A stretch of DNA of 64,000 nucleotides from Vibrio sp. 10N.286.49.B1 (GCF_002873335.1 NZ_MCUW01000089.1:186001-250000), one strand, 5' to 3'; counted from the stretch's first letter, positions 1 through 8,831 are shown. Program-made: numbers and translations. The notes: generated from the sequence alone by a model not told the origin.

Positions 1-319
1 CCAAGATGATGAAATACAAGCCAATGTTCTGAATGGACTCGAGAATACCTTGCCAGCACCCGAACAGATTTTATTTAATCTGATGGTCACCTTATGGCCC
101 CTAAATGCTTGGGAAGCCTCATTAAATAAGATAAAGTGGCACATTACTGATTCAGAACGTCAGCGCCTGATCACCGATGAAACTGGGGCAACGGTTATTA
201 TCATTAACTATGATAATGACGATCCCCTACAAGGTACGATCCGCTTTACGCACCAACAGCTGGGTTACTCCATCGTCATCGACACCCTTAATTCTCAACT
301 CAATAACGAAAACAATTAG
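1..319 (+). CDS. C-terminal part of a DUF3261-like lipoprotein of the aryl polyene cluster (cut by window edge)
   Basis: The frame is open from the first bases of the window to a TAG at 317-319, so the start lies to the left. About 105 residues are visible, with a short beta-rich C-terminal domain (WPLNAWEASL, then GATVIIINYD and GTIRFTHQQLGYSIVIDTL). This resembles the end of DUF3261 proteins, which in aryl polyene (APE) clusters sit directly before the apeO-apeP-apeQ-apeR block; exactly that block follows only 2 nt downstream. The family is usually a lipoprotein, but the N-terminus cannot be seen here. The assignment rests more on gene order than on motif evidence. Confidence 0.6.
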   Translation, partial: QDDEIQANVLNGLENTLPAPEQILFNLMVTLWPLNAWEASLNKIKWHITDSERQRLITDETGATVIIINYDNDDPLQGTIRFTHQQLGYSIVIDTLNSQLNNENN

Positions 320-321
320 GC

Positions 322-1527
322 ATGAAACAAACCAACCCTCAAATCCCATTGTTTATCCATGATTGTGGCTTTCACTCATCGCTAGGCAAGGCCTCTGAAA
401 GCATTCATCGAAGCTTGTCTTTGGGCCGCTGTGAACACATGGTGCATGAAGACGGATTACTGAATAACGGTAAACCAACCGTTGTCGGGCGCGTCACGGA
501 ATCACTGCCTTCACTACCACAATCTTTGGTTGCATTCGATTCAAGAAACAATCGCCTGGCCCTTTCTGCTCTGCAGCAGATAGAACCGTCTATTCACGAC
601 GCAATACGTCGCTATGGGTCAGATCGCGTGGCGGTCATTATCGGTACTAGTACTTCAGGTATCTCAGACGGTGAAACCGCGTATGCACACAAATTGGCGA
701 CCGGTCAGTTCCCCAATGATTTCCACTATTCAAAACAAGAGTTGGGCAACACGAGCGACTTCATTCGTCAATATTTTGGTATTAACGGGCCAAGCTATTC
801 CATCTCGACGGCATGCTCATCCAGCGGTCGAGTCTTTATCAGCGCTAAACGCCTACTCAAAGCAGGCGTTGTTGATGCCGTTCTTGTCGGTGGCGTTGAT
901 ACTATTTGCGCCCTCACTCTCAATGGCTTTAATAGCTTAGAAGCGCTATCCAACACGCTTTGTCGTCCGTTTGATGAACACCGAAATGGCATCAACATTG
1001 GTGAATCCGCCGCTTTCATGTTGCTTAGCAAAAAAGCACCAGCCAACGATGACAACCCCATCGCTTTACTCGGCGCCGGTGACAGTTCCGATGCCCATCA
1101 TATTTCCGCGCCACACCCTGAGGGAAATGGTGCCGCTCAAGCCATGGAAAAAGCTCTGAATGACGCAGGACTGCAACCTGAAGACATTGGTTATATCAAC
1201 GCCCATGGCACCGCTACGCCATTAAATGACCGTATGGAAAGTAAAGCCATCAGCCGTGTATTCCGCCAATCGGTGCCCGTGAGCTCAACTAAACCGCTAA
1301 CCGGTCATACATTAGGGGCAGCTAGCGCGACCGAAGCGGCCATTGCCTGGCATATACTCAAACATGACTTGGTGTTACCAGCGCAACATTGCCAAAGTAA
1401 AGCCCCAGACATCGAGGTTACCCTGGTCGAAAACAAGACTAAGCTCAATGGTAAAGCCATTTTGAGTAACTCCTTTGCATTTGGTGGCAATAATATCAGC
1501 CTTATTTTTGGAACAGTACATGACTAG
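322..1527 (+). CDS. apeO: APE beta-ketoacyl-ACP synthase (ApeO type)
   Basis: A 401-residue thiolase-fold ketosynthase of normal KAS II length. The catalytic triad is complete: Cys165 in STACSSSG, His295 in NAHGTATP and His329 in LTGHTLGA, with Lys324 just before the last. In APE clusters this enzyme elongates the aryl-primed polyene chain on a dedicated ACP in the cytoplasm. It starts 2 nt after the DUF3261-like stop and overlaps the next gene by 8 nt, so the block is translationally coupled. The symbol follows the E. coli/Xenorhabdus APE order (KS, DH, KR, KS). The KS family assignment is certain; the ApeO label is inferred from position. Confidence 0.85.
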   Translation: MKQTNPQIPLFIHDCGFHSSLGKASESIHRSLSLGRCEHMVHEDGLLNNGKPTVVGRVTESLPSLPQSLVAFDSRNNRLALSALQQIEPSIHDAIRRYGSDRVAVIIGTSTSGISDGETAYAHKLATGQFPNDFHYSKQELGNTSDFIRQYFGINGPSYSISTACSSSGRVFISAKRLLKAGVVDAVLVGGVDTICALTLNGFNSLEALSNTLCRPFDEHRNGINIGESAAFMLLSKKAPANDDNPIALLGAGDSSDAHHISAPHPEGNGAAQAMEKALNDAGLQPEDIGYINAHGTATPLNDRMESKAISRVFRQSVPVSSTKPLTGHTLGAASATEAAIAWHILKHDLVLPAQHCQSKAPDIEVTLVENKTKLNGKAILSNSFAFGGNNISLIFGTVHD

Positions 1528-1984
1528 CTATCCCCCTATAGAGCAGCTTCTTCCTCATGATGCCCCAATGGTTTTGGTGGATCGCGTTGTTGATATTCAA
1601 GCCGAGTCCGTTCATTGCCAAGTTGATATTGGTGATCACCATTTATTTTTTGATCCAAAGACACAATCAACACCTTCTTACGTTGGCATTGAATTTATGG
1701 CGCAATCTGTTGCGGCGTGGTCTGGGTTTCATGCTCAACAAAAAGGCGAAGCGCCACCCATTGGCTTTTTGCTTGGTAGCCGCCGATATCAGGTAGAGTG
1801 TGATGCGTTTCAACAAGGGCAAACTCTCGACATCTACGCAGAAAAAGTAATAGAAGACAATGGCATGGCCGTTTTTTCAGCGCGGCTTGAACGTAATGGG
1901 ACACAGATTGGCTCTTGCCAACTCAACGTTTATGTCCCCTCTCAAGAAAAACTAAAAGAAATGAAAAATAGGAATCCTCAATGA
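1520..1984 (+). CDS. apeP: APE 3-hydroxyacyl-ACP dehydratase, hotdog fold (ApeP type)
   Basis: A 154-residue hotdog-fold protein with the opening LLPHDAPMVLVDRV typical of APE dehydratases and the helix region GIEFMAQSVAAWSGF. It removes water from the 3-hydroxyacyl-ACP to form each polyene double bond. A longer open frame begins at 1475, but the ATG at 1520 is preferred: it starts just before the conserved LLPHDAPM segment and gives the usual short overlap (8 nt) with the ketosynthase, whereas the extension would read 15 non-family residues. It overlaps the reductase gene by 4 nt (ATGA). Confidence 0.83.
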   Translation: MTSYPPIEQLLPHDAPMVLVDRVVDIQAESVHCQVDIGDHHLFFDPKTQSTPSYVGIEFMAQSVAAWSGFHAQQKGEAPPIGFLLGSRRYQVECDAFQQGQTLDIYAEKVIEDNGMAVFSARLERNGTQIGSCQLNVYVPSQEKLKEMKNRNPQ

Positions 1985-2706
1985 GTCGACAAGTATTAGT
2001 GACGGGTGCCAGCAAAGGTATCGGTCAAGCTATCGCTATCCAATTAGCCAGTGATGGATTCACCATCGCCGTCCACTACATGGGCGATGAGGCAGGGGCT
2101 CAACAGACACTGGCGACCATTGAAGCAAACGGTGGCTCCGGCCGCTTGATTCAATTTGACATCAGTAACCGAGCGCAATGCCGTGAACGACTCGAAGCCG
2201 ACATTGAGTCGCATGGTGCCTACTACGGTGTCGTCAACAATGCCGGCATCACCAGAGACACTGCCTTTCCTGCCATGACAGAAGAAGAATGGGACGGCGT
2301 TATTCATACCAATCTCGACAGTTTTTACAACGTGCTGCACCCTTGCGTAATGCCCATGGTTCAAAAGCGCAAAGGCGGACGTATCGTTACCCTTGCATCG
2401 GTCTCCGGCATTATGGGCAATCGCGGTCAAACCAACTATAGCGCTGCCAAAGCAGGCGTAATTGGTGCAACAAAATCGCTCGCCCTTGAACTCGCAAAAC
2501 GAAAAATCACCGTAAACTGCGTCGCACCTGGGTTGATTGACACGGGTATGGTAGACGAGCATGTAAAAGAACACGCCATGCCACAAATTCCATTACGCCG
2601 CATGGGTGAGCCTGAAGAAGTGGCAGGATTGGTGAGCTATCTAATGTCAGATATCGCTTCGTACGTTACGCGCCAAGTTATTTCAGTGAATGGAGGCTTA
2701 GTATGA
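1981..2706 (+). CDS. apeQ: APE 3-oxoacyl-ACP reductase, FabG-like SDR (ApeQ type)
   Basis: A 241-residue classical short-chain dehydrogenase. The nucleotide-binding motif TGASKGIG is at residues 8-15, NNAG at 86-89, and the catalytic residues are Ser140, Tyr153 and Lys157 (TNYSAAKAG). It reduces the 3-keto group after each condensation using NAD(P)H. FabG length and motifs alone would also allow a housekeeping FabG, but the position between the APE dehydratase and the second ketosynthase, with 4-nt overlaps on both sides, places it in the APE pathway. Confidence 0.87.
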   Translation: MSRQVLVTGASKGIGQAIAIQLASDGFTIAVHYMGDEAGAQQTLATIEANGGSGRLIQFDISNRAQCRERLEADIESHGAYYGVVNNAGITRDTAFPAMTEEEWDGVIHTNLDSFYNVLHPCVMPMVQKRKGGRIVTLASVSGIMGNRGQTNYSAAKAGVIGATKSLALELAKRKITVNCVAPGLIDTGMVDEHVKEHAMPQIPLRRMGEPEEVAGLVSYLMSDIASYVTRQVISVNGGLV

Positions 2707-3926
2707 ACCGTCGAGTAGTAGTCACGGGGATGTCTGGTGTCACCGCATTTGGTAATGACTGGGGATCTATTGAACCAAAATTGCGCGCATGCGAAAACGC
2801 AACACAGTACATGGCCTCTTATGAACAATATGACGGCCTAAATACCAAGCTCGCTGCACCTATCGATCACTTTGAATTGCCTAAGCACTACAAGCGTAAG
2901 CAAGTCAGAGGTATGGGGCGAGTATCAAAGCTTGCCACGGTTGCCACAGAAAATGCCCTGAGCCAATCCGGTTTGCTCGGCAACGAGATATTGACCAACG
3001 GACAAACCGGCATTGCTTATGGCTCTTCAACAGGCAGTACCGACGCGATTGGTGCCTTTGGCGTCATGCTAAACGAAAAAAGCACGAAGGCCATCACTGC
3101 AACAACGTATGTGCAAATGATGCCCCACACCACCGCCGTTAATGTTGGGTTGTTTTTTGGTCTAAGAGGCCGTGTCATCCCAACCAGCAGCGCGTGCACC
3201 TCAGGAAGCCAAGCGATTGGTTACGCCTTTGAAGCCATCAAACATGGCTATCAAACCGTCATGGTCGCGGGGGGTGGTGAAGAGCTTTGCCCAACGGAGT
3301 CAGCGGTATTTGATACGCTGTTTGCCACCAGCTTAAAAAACGACGCGCCTAAATCAACGCCAAGCCCCTATGACGCAAGCCGTGATGGCCTTGTTATTGG
3401 TGAAGGTGCAGGTACTTTAGTGCTGGAAGAGTACGAGCATGCGATGGCACGTGGTGCGACCATCTATGCAGAAGTCATCGGCTTTGCTAGTAACTGTGAC
3501 GCTGCCCATGTGACTCAGCCACAGATGGAAACCATGCAGATTTGTATGGAGATGGCATTGCAAAATGCGGCGCTGTCTGCTGATAAGATTGATTATGTCT
3601 CAGCCCACGGTACCGCGACTGAGCGTGGTGATATTGCAGAAAGCAATGCGACTGCCAATGTGTTTGGCAAGGTGCCTATCAGCTCTTTGAAGAGCTACTT
3701 TGGTCATACACTTGGTGCTTGTGGTGCCATTGAGGCATGGCTGGGGCTAGAGATGATGCATACCGGTTGGTTCAACCCCACGCTTAATCTCAATCAACTG
3801 GACAGCCAATGCGGTGACCTAGATTACATTACTGGCACAGGCCGTGAAATGGACGCTCAGTACGTTATGAGTAACAACTTTGCCTTTGGTGGCATCAACA
3901 CGTCCATCATCTTCAAAAAAATCTGA
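2703..3926 (+). CDS. apeR: APE beta-ketoacyl-ACP synthase (ApeR type)
   Basis: A 407-residue ketosynthase with active-site Cys165 in SSACTSGSQ, the first histidine in SAHGTATERGD and the second in YFGHTLGACGA. It is diverged from the upstream ketosynthase and is the second, separate KS that APE systems carry at the end of the cluster. It overlaps the reductase gene by 4 nt, and a hairpin follows the stop at once, so this is probably the last gene of the operon. The exact division of labour between the two synthases is known only from other APE systems and is not shown by this sequence. Confidence 0.85.
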   Translation: MNRRVVVTGMSGVTAFGNDWGSIEPKLRACENATQYMASYEQYDGLNTKLAAPIDHFELPKHYKRKQVRGMGRVSKLATVATENALSQSGLLGNEILTNGQTGIAYGSSTGSTDAIGAFGVMLNEKSTKAITATTYVQMMPHTTAVNVGLFFGLRGRVIPTSSACTSGSQAIGYAFEAIKHGYQTVMVAGGGEELCPTESAVFDTLFATSLKNDAPKSTPSPYDASRDGLVIGEGAGTLVLEEYEHAMARGATIYAEVIGFASNCDAAHVTQPQMETMQICMEMALQNAALSADKIDYVSAHGTATERGDIAESNATANVFGKVPISSLKSYFGHTLGACGAIEAWLGLEMMHTGWFNPTLNLNQLDSQCGDLDYITGTGREMDAQYVMSNNFAFGGINTSIIFKKI

Positions 3927-3944
3927 CATATTGCCAATCCTACG

Positions 3945-3968
3945 ACTGGCGACCTACCCGTCGCCAGT
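3945..3968 (+). terminator. Hairpin after the APE operon
   Basis: A perfect 9-bp stem (ACTGGCGAC / GTCGCCAGT) with a 6-nt loop lies 18 nt after the apeR stop and is followed by a short TTTA. The T-tract is weak, so termination may be inefficient. Confidence 0.55.
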
Positions 3969-4083
3969 TTATGGCGACCAGAAAAACCTTATTCAGCCAC
4001 ATCAACCCAAACGGCTCCCTTCAATCAAAATGAGGCCGTTATCCAAATGAAAACGAGCAGACCCTCTGCAAAAACCTAAACAG

Positions 4084-4236
4084 CTAATCATCCGCGCCGC
4101 ATTTTGCACACTCAGAATAAGTACGCTCGCCTTCATTGATCACAACATAACTGGTGACGCACTTTTCACAGAGTACTAGCTTAGGATAGGCTTTTTTTGC
4201 CTGCTTATCGCCTTCAACGGTGTAATATTTTCTCAT
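4084..4236 (-). CDS. Small zinc-ribbon protein, 50 aa
   Basis: This short reading frame encodes 50 residues. Four cysteines form two pairs, Cys23-x2-Cys26 (LCEKC) and Cys43-x2-Cys46 (CAKCG), the arrangement of a zinc ribbon or rubredoxin-like knuckle. The N-terminus is lysine- and tyrosine-rich (MRKYYTVEGDKQAKKAY). A good ribosome-binding site (AGAGGGAAA) stands directly before the ATG. It is a lone gene between the APE terminator and the TRAP operon terminator, on the opposite strand to the APE genes. A role in nucleic-acid binding or metal handling is possible but not shown; the family is not recognised. Confidence 0.7.
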   Translation of the reverse strand: MRKYYTVEGDKQAKKAYPKLVLCEKCVTSYVVINEGERTYSECAKCGADD

Positions 4237-4412
4237 TTTCCCTCTAACGCTCGGTGGTATTTAACCCCAGAGTATACAAGCTTAAGGGCATGATCAACGC
4301 TCAGTATTAATCGTCCATGACAGGAAGTGTTATTGCAGACCAGTCGCCAATTCCATCGCGCACGAATCGCACTCTGCCGGGCGTCGGCTATGCATGGCGA
4401 TAAAACAATGAA

Positions 4413-4436
4413 GGCCTTAACATTACTGCTAAGGCC
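4413..4436 (-). terminator. Terminator of the TRAP transporter operon
   Basis: On the minus strand a GGCCTTA/TAAGGCC stem (7 bp, extended by a G) with a 10-nt loop is followed by the T-rich tract TTCATTGTTTT. It lies 26 nt beyond the dctM stop. Confidence 0.6.
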
Positions 4437-4462
4437 CGATTTACTTTATTGAGAAGTCGACT

Positions 4463-5770
4463 TTATTGAATCAAGCCAAACATTCTTGGCAGGGTCAAAC
4501 TAATTGACGGAATGAAGGTGATAAGTAGTAAGGTGATCATCATTACTGCGCAAAATGGCCATATTGAACGAATCACACTTTCAATTCTTGCACCACTGAC
4601 ACTACAACCGACAAACAATGCGGTGCCGACCGGAGGAGTCGCGATACCAATACACAAGTTAAAAATAATCATCATTGCAAAGTGGATCGGATCCATACCC
4701 AACTGAGTAGCAATCGGCATAAAAATTGGCGTGAAAATTAGTAATGCCGGCGTTAAGTCCATGAACATACCAATAATCAAAAGAATAATATTCATCAATA
4801 TGAAGATGATGATTGGGTTATCTGATATCGATAACATCCACTCACTGATCATGGTCGGTAAACCTGTAAACGCCATTGCCCAAGACATGATGGTTGAGGC
4901 GCCAATAAGAAAGAGCATGATCCCTGTAATTTCGGTTGTCTCTACACAAATCGTTTTCATATCCGTCAACTTCAGTGACCGATAGCAAAGCGAGAGCGCA
5001 AACGCATAAAGAACCGCAATACATGCGCCTTCCGTTGCAGTAAAGACTCCACCAATAATCCCGCCAATTACGACAATGATCAGTCCAAGGCTCGGGGTAG
5101 CTTGCCACACAACGGTCGCGATCTCCTTGAGCGTTTTTCTTGGACCAACCTCAGCACCGTAGCCTTTTTTCTTTGCGATAAAGTAAGCCACGACCATACA
5201 ACTAACGCCCATCAAAATACCTGGCACATAGCCTGCAACAAATAAAGCCGCCACCGAGGTACCACCGCTGACAACGGAAAAGACAATTAAAGAGTTACTC
5301 GGTGGAATCAACAAACCAGACGGACATGAAGCAACATTTACCGCCGTCGCAAACGACTTGTCGTAACCCTCTTTTTTAAGTTGTGGAGCAAGGGTTTTAC
5401 CTACCGCAGCGGCAGAAGCGACGGCTGATCCAGAAACAGCACCAAACATCATATTTGACAGGATATTAACGTGGGCCAAGGAGCCCGGTAGCCATCCCAC
5501 CAATAATTTCGCAAAGTTAACTAAACGAGTCGCAATTCCGCCTCGATTCATAATGTTACCGGCTAGAATAAAAAATGGGATCGCGAGTAAGCTAAAACTG
5601 TCTATTCCGGTCACAATTTTTTGCCCTGCGGTCATCGCAGCGACATCAAATGGCAAGATAGTAAACATAATAATGAGAGAAGACATGGCAATTGCAATTG
5701 CAATAGGGACACTAAAAGCAATCATCACCATAAATAAGCTGAGTAACCAAATGCCTATGGACATATCCAT
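4463..5770 (-). CDS. dctM: TRAP transporter large membrane subunit DctM
   Basis: A 435-residue, very hydrophobic protein of standard DctM length with about a dozen membrane segments. It shows the family signatures IPFFILAGNIMNRGGIATRL near residue 60 and PPSNSLIVFS near 155. DctM carries the substrate across the inner membrane, driven by the sodium gradient, after delivery by the periplasmic binding protein. It is the last gene of a dctP-dctQ-dctM operon on the minus strand, with only a 19-nt gap to dctQ, and is followed by a terminator. The sequence of the membrane subunit does not reveal the substrate. Confidence 0.93.
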   Translation of the reverse strand: MDMSIGIWLLSLFMVMIAFSVPIAIAIAMSSLIIMFTILPFDVAAMTAGQKIVTGIDSFSLLAIPFFILAGNIMNRGGIATRLVNFAKLLVGWLPGSLAHVNILSNMMFGAVSGSAVASAAAVGKTLAPQLKKEGYDKSFATAVNVASCPSGLLIPPSNSLIVFSVVSGGTSVAALFVAGYVPGILMGVSCMVVAYFIAKKKGYGAEVGPRKTLKEIATVVWQATPSLGLIIVVIGGIIGGVFTATEGACIAVLYAFALSLCYRSLKLTDMKTICVETTEITGIMLFLIGASTIMSWAMAFTGLPTMISEWMLSISDNPIIIFILMNIILLIIGMFMDLTPALLIFTPIFMPIATQLGMDPIHFAMMIIFNLCIGIATPPVGTALFVGCSVSGARIESVIRSIWPFCAVMMITLLLITFIPSISLTLPRMFGLIQ

Positions 5771-5789
5771 ACTTGGAATTCCTTATTAA

Positions 5790-6269
5790 TTATTTTTCGT
5801 AGAACGAATCCAGCATATTAAGCAAGAGATATATCGTTATAAGAACGGCTGAAACAGGCAATATGCAATACACATAGCCCATTGGTATTTGTAAGGCTGG
5901 TGAAAACTGTTGCATGGTTCGGCCAATTAACGCTACCCCGCCTTTAAACATTGCGAGCGACACAAACGTTAGAATAAGCGCATTAATAGCGAACTGAAGA
6001 ACTTGATTCACTTGCTTAGGAACACTGTCAGCAAGGAGGGTGATCGCCAAATGCCCTCTTACGCCAAATAAATAACTCGCGCCTAGCAACCCTAACCAGA
6101 TCATAACGTAGCGCGATAATTCATCGGTAAAAGAGCTAGGATCATTTAATACATATCGACTAAAAACTTGCCATGTGACGGTTATTACCAAAACAATCAG
6201 TGCCACTCCACAGAATGATAGTATTAGCTTGTCTACAATACTTCGTAGACCTTTCAAAAAGGAATGCAT
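5790..6269 (-). CDS. dctQ: TRAP transporter small membrane subunit DctQ
   Basis: A 159-residue protein with four predicted membrane segments and the family-typical region FSRYVLNDPSSFTDELSRYV followed by WLGLLGASYLFG. DctQ pairs with DctM to form the membrane complex of a tripartite ATP-independent periplasmic transporter. It stands between dctP and dctM with a ribosome-binding site AAGGA before its ATG. Length and motif order are normal. Confidence 0.9.
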   Translation of the reverse strand: MHSFLKGLRSIVDKLILSFCGVALIVLVITVTWQVFSRYVLNDPSSFTDELSRYVMIWLGLLGASYLFGVRGHLAITLLADSVPKQVNQVLQFAINALILTFVSLAMFKGGVALIGRTMQQFSPALQIPMGYVYCILPVSAVLITIYLLLNMLDSFYEK

Positions 6270-6348
6270 TCAATATCCTTATTATTATAAATACAATACC
6301 GGCCCTATAGGCATATTATTTATAGAGCCAGTATTAGACGGTTAATAC

Positions 6349-7308
6349 TTACATCTCTTGAATCTTATTGACGTAATAACCTAGTTTTTCATCTTCACGC
6401 GCAGAATCTAGCATCGGCTTAACTTTTTCTCTGAATTTTTCTTTATCTACTTCGACAAAGGTGACACCCAGCGCTTTCGCCTTTTCTACATTGGCACTCT
6501 CGGTCTCATCCCAGATGCGAATTTCTTCGTCTAGCGATTCTGCCGCTGCTTCTTTTAATATTTTTTGCTCAGCATCACTTAAGCGCGCCCATGTTTCTTC
6601 TGAAATGATGATAAGGTCAGGCGTCATGGTGTGTTGATCCAATGAATAGAACTTCGCGACTTCTGTATGACGCATCTCCACTAAGCTCGACACATTATTC
6701 TCTGCCGCGTCGATGACACCTTGTTGCAATCCAGTATAAATCTCAGTGAATGGCATTGGTGTTGCTCTAGCGCCTAAAAGATTAATCATCTCCATCATCG
6801 TTGGAGACTCAGGCACACGCACTTTTAGACCTTTCAAATCTTCTGGCGTATTAATTGGTTTTTCACTGTAAAAGCTTCGAGATCCTGAATCATAAAATGT
6901 CAGACCAATAAAACCTTTACCTTTACTCGACACTAATAATTCTTCTGCTGTATCGCTCTTCATAAAGCGGCGCATATGCTCAGGATCATTAAATAAGAAA
7001 GGAATAGATAGTACTTTAAATGTTGGTTCAAACGATTCAGACAATGCACCGTTTATTTTCGCCATATCAATTGCACCAGTTACCACTTGTTCGGCTTGGT
7101 CTCGCTCTGATCCCAACTGAGCATTAGGGAATATTCTAACGTTCATGTCGCCATTAGATTTCTCTTTCACCTTGTCTGCAAAAATAACCATTCCTTTGTG
7201 GGCTGCATTATCTAATGACATTGCATGCCCCAACGTTAACGTTGTCGCGCTTACATTAAAAGCGGCTAAAATGGATGTCGCCAATAATGGTAATATAAGT
7301 TTTTTCAT
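6349..7308 (-). CDS. dctP: TRAP transporter substrate-binding protein DctP
   Basis: A 319-residue periplasmic binding protein with a clear signal peptide (MKKLILPLLATSILAAFNVSA). The central arginine that holds the ligand carboxylate is in LKVRVPESP near residue 165, and the second-lobe motif is GLQQGVIDAAENN. The AENN form, with the following SLDQHTMTPDLIIIS, is common among TRAP proteins that bind sugar acids such as hexuronates; that substrate is an inference. It is the first gene of the operon, with the ribosome-binding site AAGGAAG before the ATG and a long AT-rich leader upstream. No catabolic enzymes are linked in the window, so context does not settle the substrate. Confidence 0.9.
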   Translation of the reverse strand: MKKLILPLLATSILAAFNVSATTLTLGHAMSLDNAAHKGMVIFADKVKEKSNGDMNVRIFPNAQLGSERDQAEQVVTGAIDMAKINGALSESFEPTFKVLSIPFLFNDPEHMRRFMKSDTAEELLVSSKGKGFIGLTFYDSGSRSFYSEKPINTPEDLKGLKVRVPESPTMMEMINLLGARATPMPFTEIYTGLQQGVIDAAENNVSSLVEMRHTEVAKFYSLDQHTMTPDLIIISEETWARLSDAEQKILKEAAAESLDEEIRIWDETESANVEKAKALGVTFVEVDKEKFREKVKPMLDSAREDEKLGYYVNKIQEM

Positions 7309-7783
7309 TGAACTTCCTTAGATGTGTTTTCTGTCAATTCCAACTCAACATTCAATGCCATTATAAAAATTCACTTTTGTAATACAATAATCTAAGAATA
7401 CATACATGAGCGAGATCACAACTGTTCATACAACAAAAAATAACATTTACTTATTGGCGTTACATCTATTTACATGTAAATGATAGAATCAATCACATTT
7501 TTCATCTCATTATTATCTCACCTCAAGATTGACATCTAACAATTAATATAAATTACTGATAAAACTATATTTTATCAACGGTAAATATGTAGCTAACACA
7601 ATTAATGTTTTTGTGATGGCTCTTCAAATCTCTCAGCTAATTATCTTGTCATATAATAACAATCCTGTTTGTAGGTAATCATTCTCAATACCTACAATGA
7701 CTTCCGCCTCTCAATATTTTCTGAATACATTAACGACGTACCGAAGGGTAGATCCAGCTAAAAGCATGTGTACACAGATGGCA
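7309..7783. other. AT-rich intergenic leader upstream of the TRAP operon
   Basis: About 475 bases with no convincing gene on either strand. It should hold the promoter of dctP, which reads leftward. The only distinct elements seen are a 14-bp palindrome at 7468-7481 and a minus-strand terminator that begins at its right edge. Confidence 0.5.
7468..7481. promoter_or_regulatory. Palindromic operator candidate upstream of dctP
   Basis: ATTTACATGTAAAT is a perfect 14-bp palindrome 160 bp before the dctP start. A second TTACAT half lies just to its left. The size and symmetry suit a dimeric repressor, but no regulator gene is adjacent. Confidence 0.4.
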
Positions 7784-7810
7784 AAAAAGCCACCAAACAG
7801 TGACTTTTTA
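7784..7810 (-). terminator. Terminator downstream of the gene remnant
   Basis: Read on the minus strand, AAAAAGTCAC pairs with GTGGCTTTTT (one G-U pair) across a 6-nt loop and runs into a TTTTTT tract. It lies just beyond the stop of the remnant at 7822-8037. Confidence 0.6.
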
Positions 7811-7821
7811 TAATGAACGGG

Positions 7822-8037
7822 TTAACTACTGACAACCAGTCGCTCGTAGTTAGGCGCTTTAGCATCTAGTACTAATGTGGCTGATAAAGATTGGCATTCA
7901 TTTCTTGGTCTTTTATGGGCAGGAATAACCTCAATCAAGTCACTACACTCAACACTTTCTTTGATCAACTCATCAATTTACGACTGCTTCATCGGTGGCA
8001 ACGATTTTACATATCACATAGTCTAGCAAGCCTTTCC
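7822..8037 (-). pseudogene. Frameshifted remnant of an unrecognised gene
   Basis: Two adjoining minus-strand frames look coding but are broken. The first reads GLLDYVICKIVATDEAVV up to a stop near 7974; the second continues as ELIKESVECSDLIEVIPA and on through KAPNYERLVVSS to a TAA at 7822-7824, followed by a good terminator. Joining the two frames gives a plausible protein end of about 70 residues with no start codon, which suggests the 3' part of a decayed gene. I do not recognise the family. It sits between the scs operon and the TRAP leader. Confidence 0.4.
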
Positions 8038-8043
8038 TACTTA

Positions 8044-8766
8044 TTAATCAAGCTCAGACTCTAACGCTTTCTTTAGCTCTGAATAGGGCAAATAACCAGG
8101 AATAATTTGGTCGTTAATAATCATTGCTGGCGTACCGCGCAAGCCTAAATCGAGGAAGAATTGGTTATTTCGCTCCAAGATCTCATCCGAGACATTTGAT
8201 TGCACCAACTGGCTTTGTGTACCTGTTTTATCCGCAATAGCTTTCAACGAACGTTCATTATGAAGACGTGGATTCGCTGCCAACAAATCATTCACTTGTT
8301 GAAACTTATCCGGTGCGTCACGCCATACATTCAAGGCATAACTCGCGGTTGTGTATTCCAGTTTACTATTGCGCTCTTTCAGTGGCACATAGATATTAAC
8401 CACCTTCACTTGAGGGTAATCTTTCACCAGTTTTTCTAATTCAGCATCGAGTTTTTTGCAGTAAGGGCAATTGTAGTCCGTCACATTTACAATCGTCAGT
8501 TGTGGATTTTCTGCCTCACCGAACGATGAGTGAACGGCACTATTAATATGTGGCTGATAACGCTGCAGCGCGACACTAATACCTTGCTGTTGCGCGATAA
8601 ATCCGCTGAGGCTTTGATGAAGCGTGTCCACGACTTCAGGATGGTCTTGAAGCATTTGAGTGATCTCTTTAATTTTCAAATTGGTCGCGTCCGAGGCTGA
8701 GTCCGCCATCGCGTTAACGCTAAAACCAAGCAACCCAATTGAGATTAATGTCTTAATTTTATTCAT
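8044..8766 (-). CDS. scsC: ScsC-like periplasmic DsbA-family thiol oxidoreductase
   Basis: A 240-residue secreted thioredoxin-fold protein with a signal peptide ending near AMADSA. The redox motif is Cys100-Pro-Tyr-Cys103 (DYNCPYCKKLDAEL), and the cis-proline is Pro213 after Thr212 (RGTPAMII). An N-terminal helical extension precedes the fold, as in the oligomerising ScsC/Com1 group. ScsC proteins bind copper and shuffle disulfides in the periplasm and are kept reduced by ScsB. It is the last gene of the operon (order A-like, B, D, C), 77 nt after scsD. A generic Com1-type DsbA is the alternative; the neighbourhood favours ScsC. Confidence 0.82.
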   Translation of the reverse strand: MNKIKTLISIGLLGFSVNAMADSASDATNLKIKEITQMLQDHPEVVDTLHQSLSGFIAQQQGISVALQRYQPHINSAVHSSFGEAENPQLTIVNVTDYNCPYCKKLDAELEKLVKDYPQVKVVNIYVPLKERNSKLEYTTASYALNVWRDAPDKFQQVNDLLAANPRLHNERSLKAIADKTGTQSQLVQSNVSDEILERNNQFFLDLGLRGTPAMIINDQIIPGYLPYSELKKALESELD

Positions 8767-8831
8767 GTTTACTATCCATTTAACTGTCTATATCAGCAAG
8801 GCTCTGCCATGCTGAGCGTGCAATAAAGAAT

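Noticed and set aside
2044..2586. 180-codon open frame antisense to the APE ketoreductase gene
   Set aside because: It mirrors the codon structure of a clear SDR gene; no ribosome-binding site and no family-like motifs.
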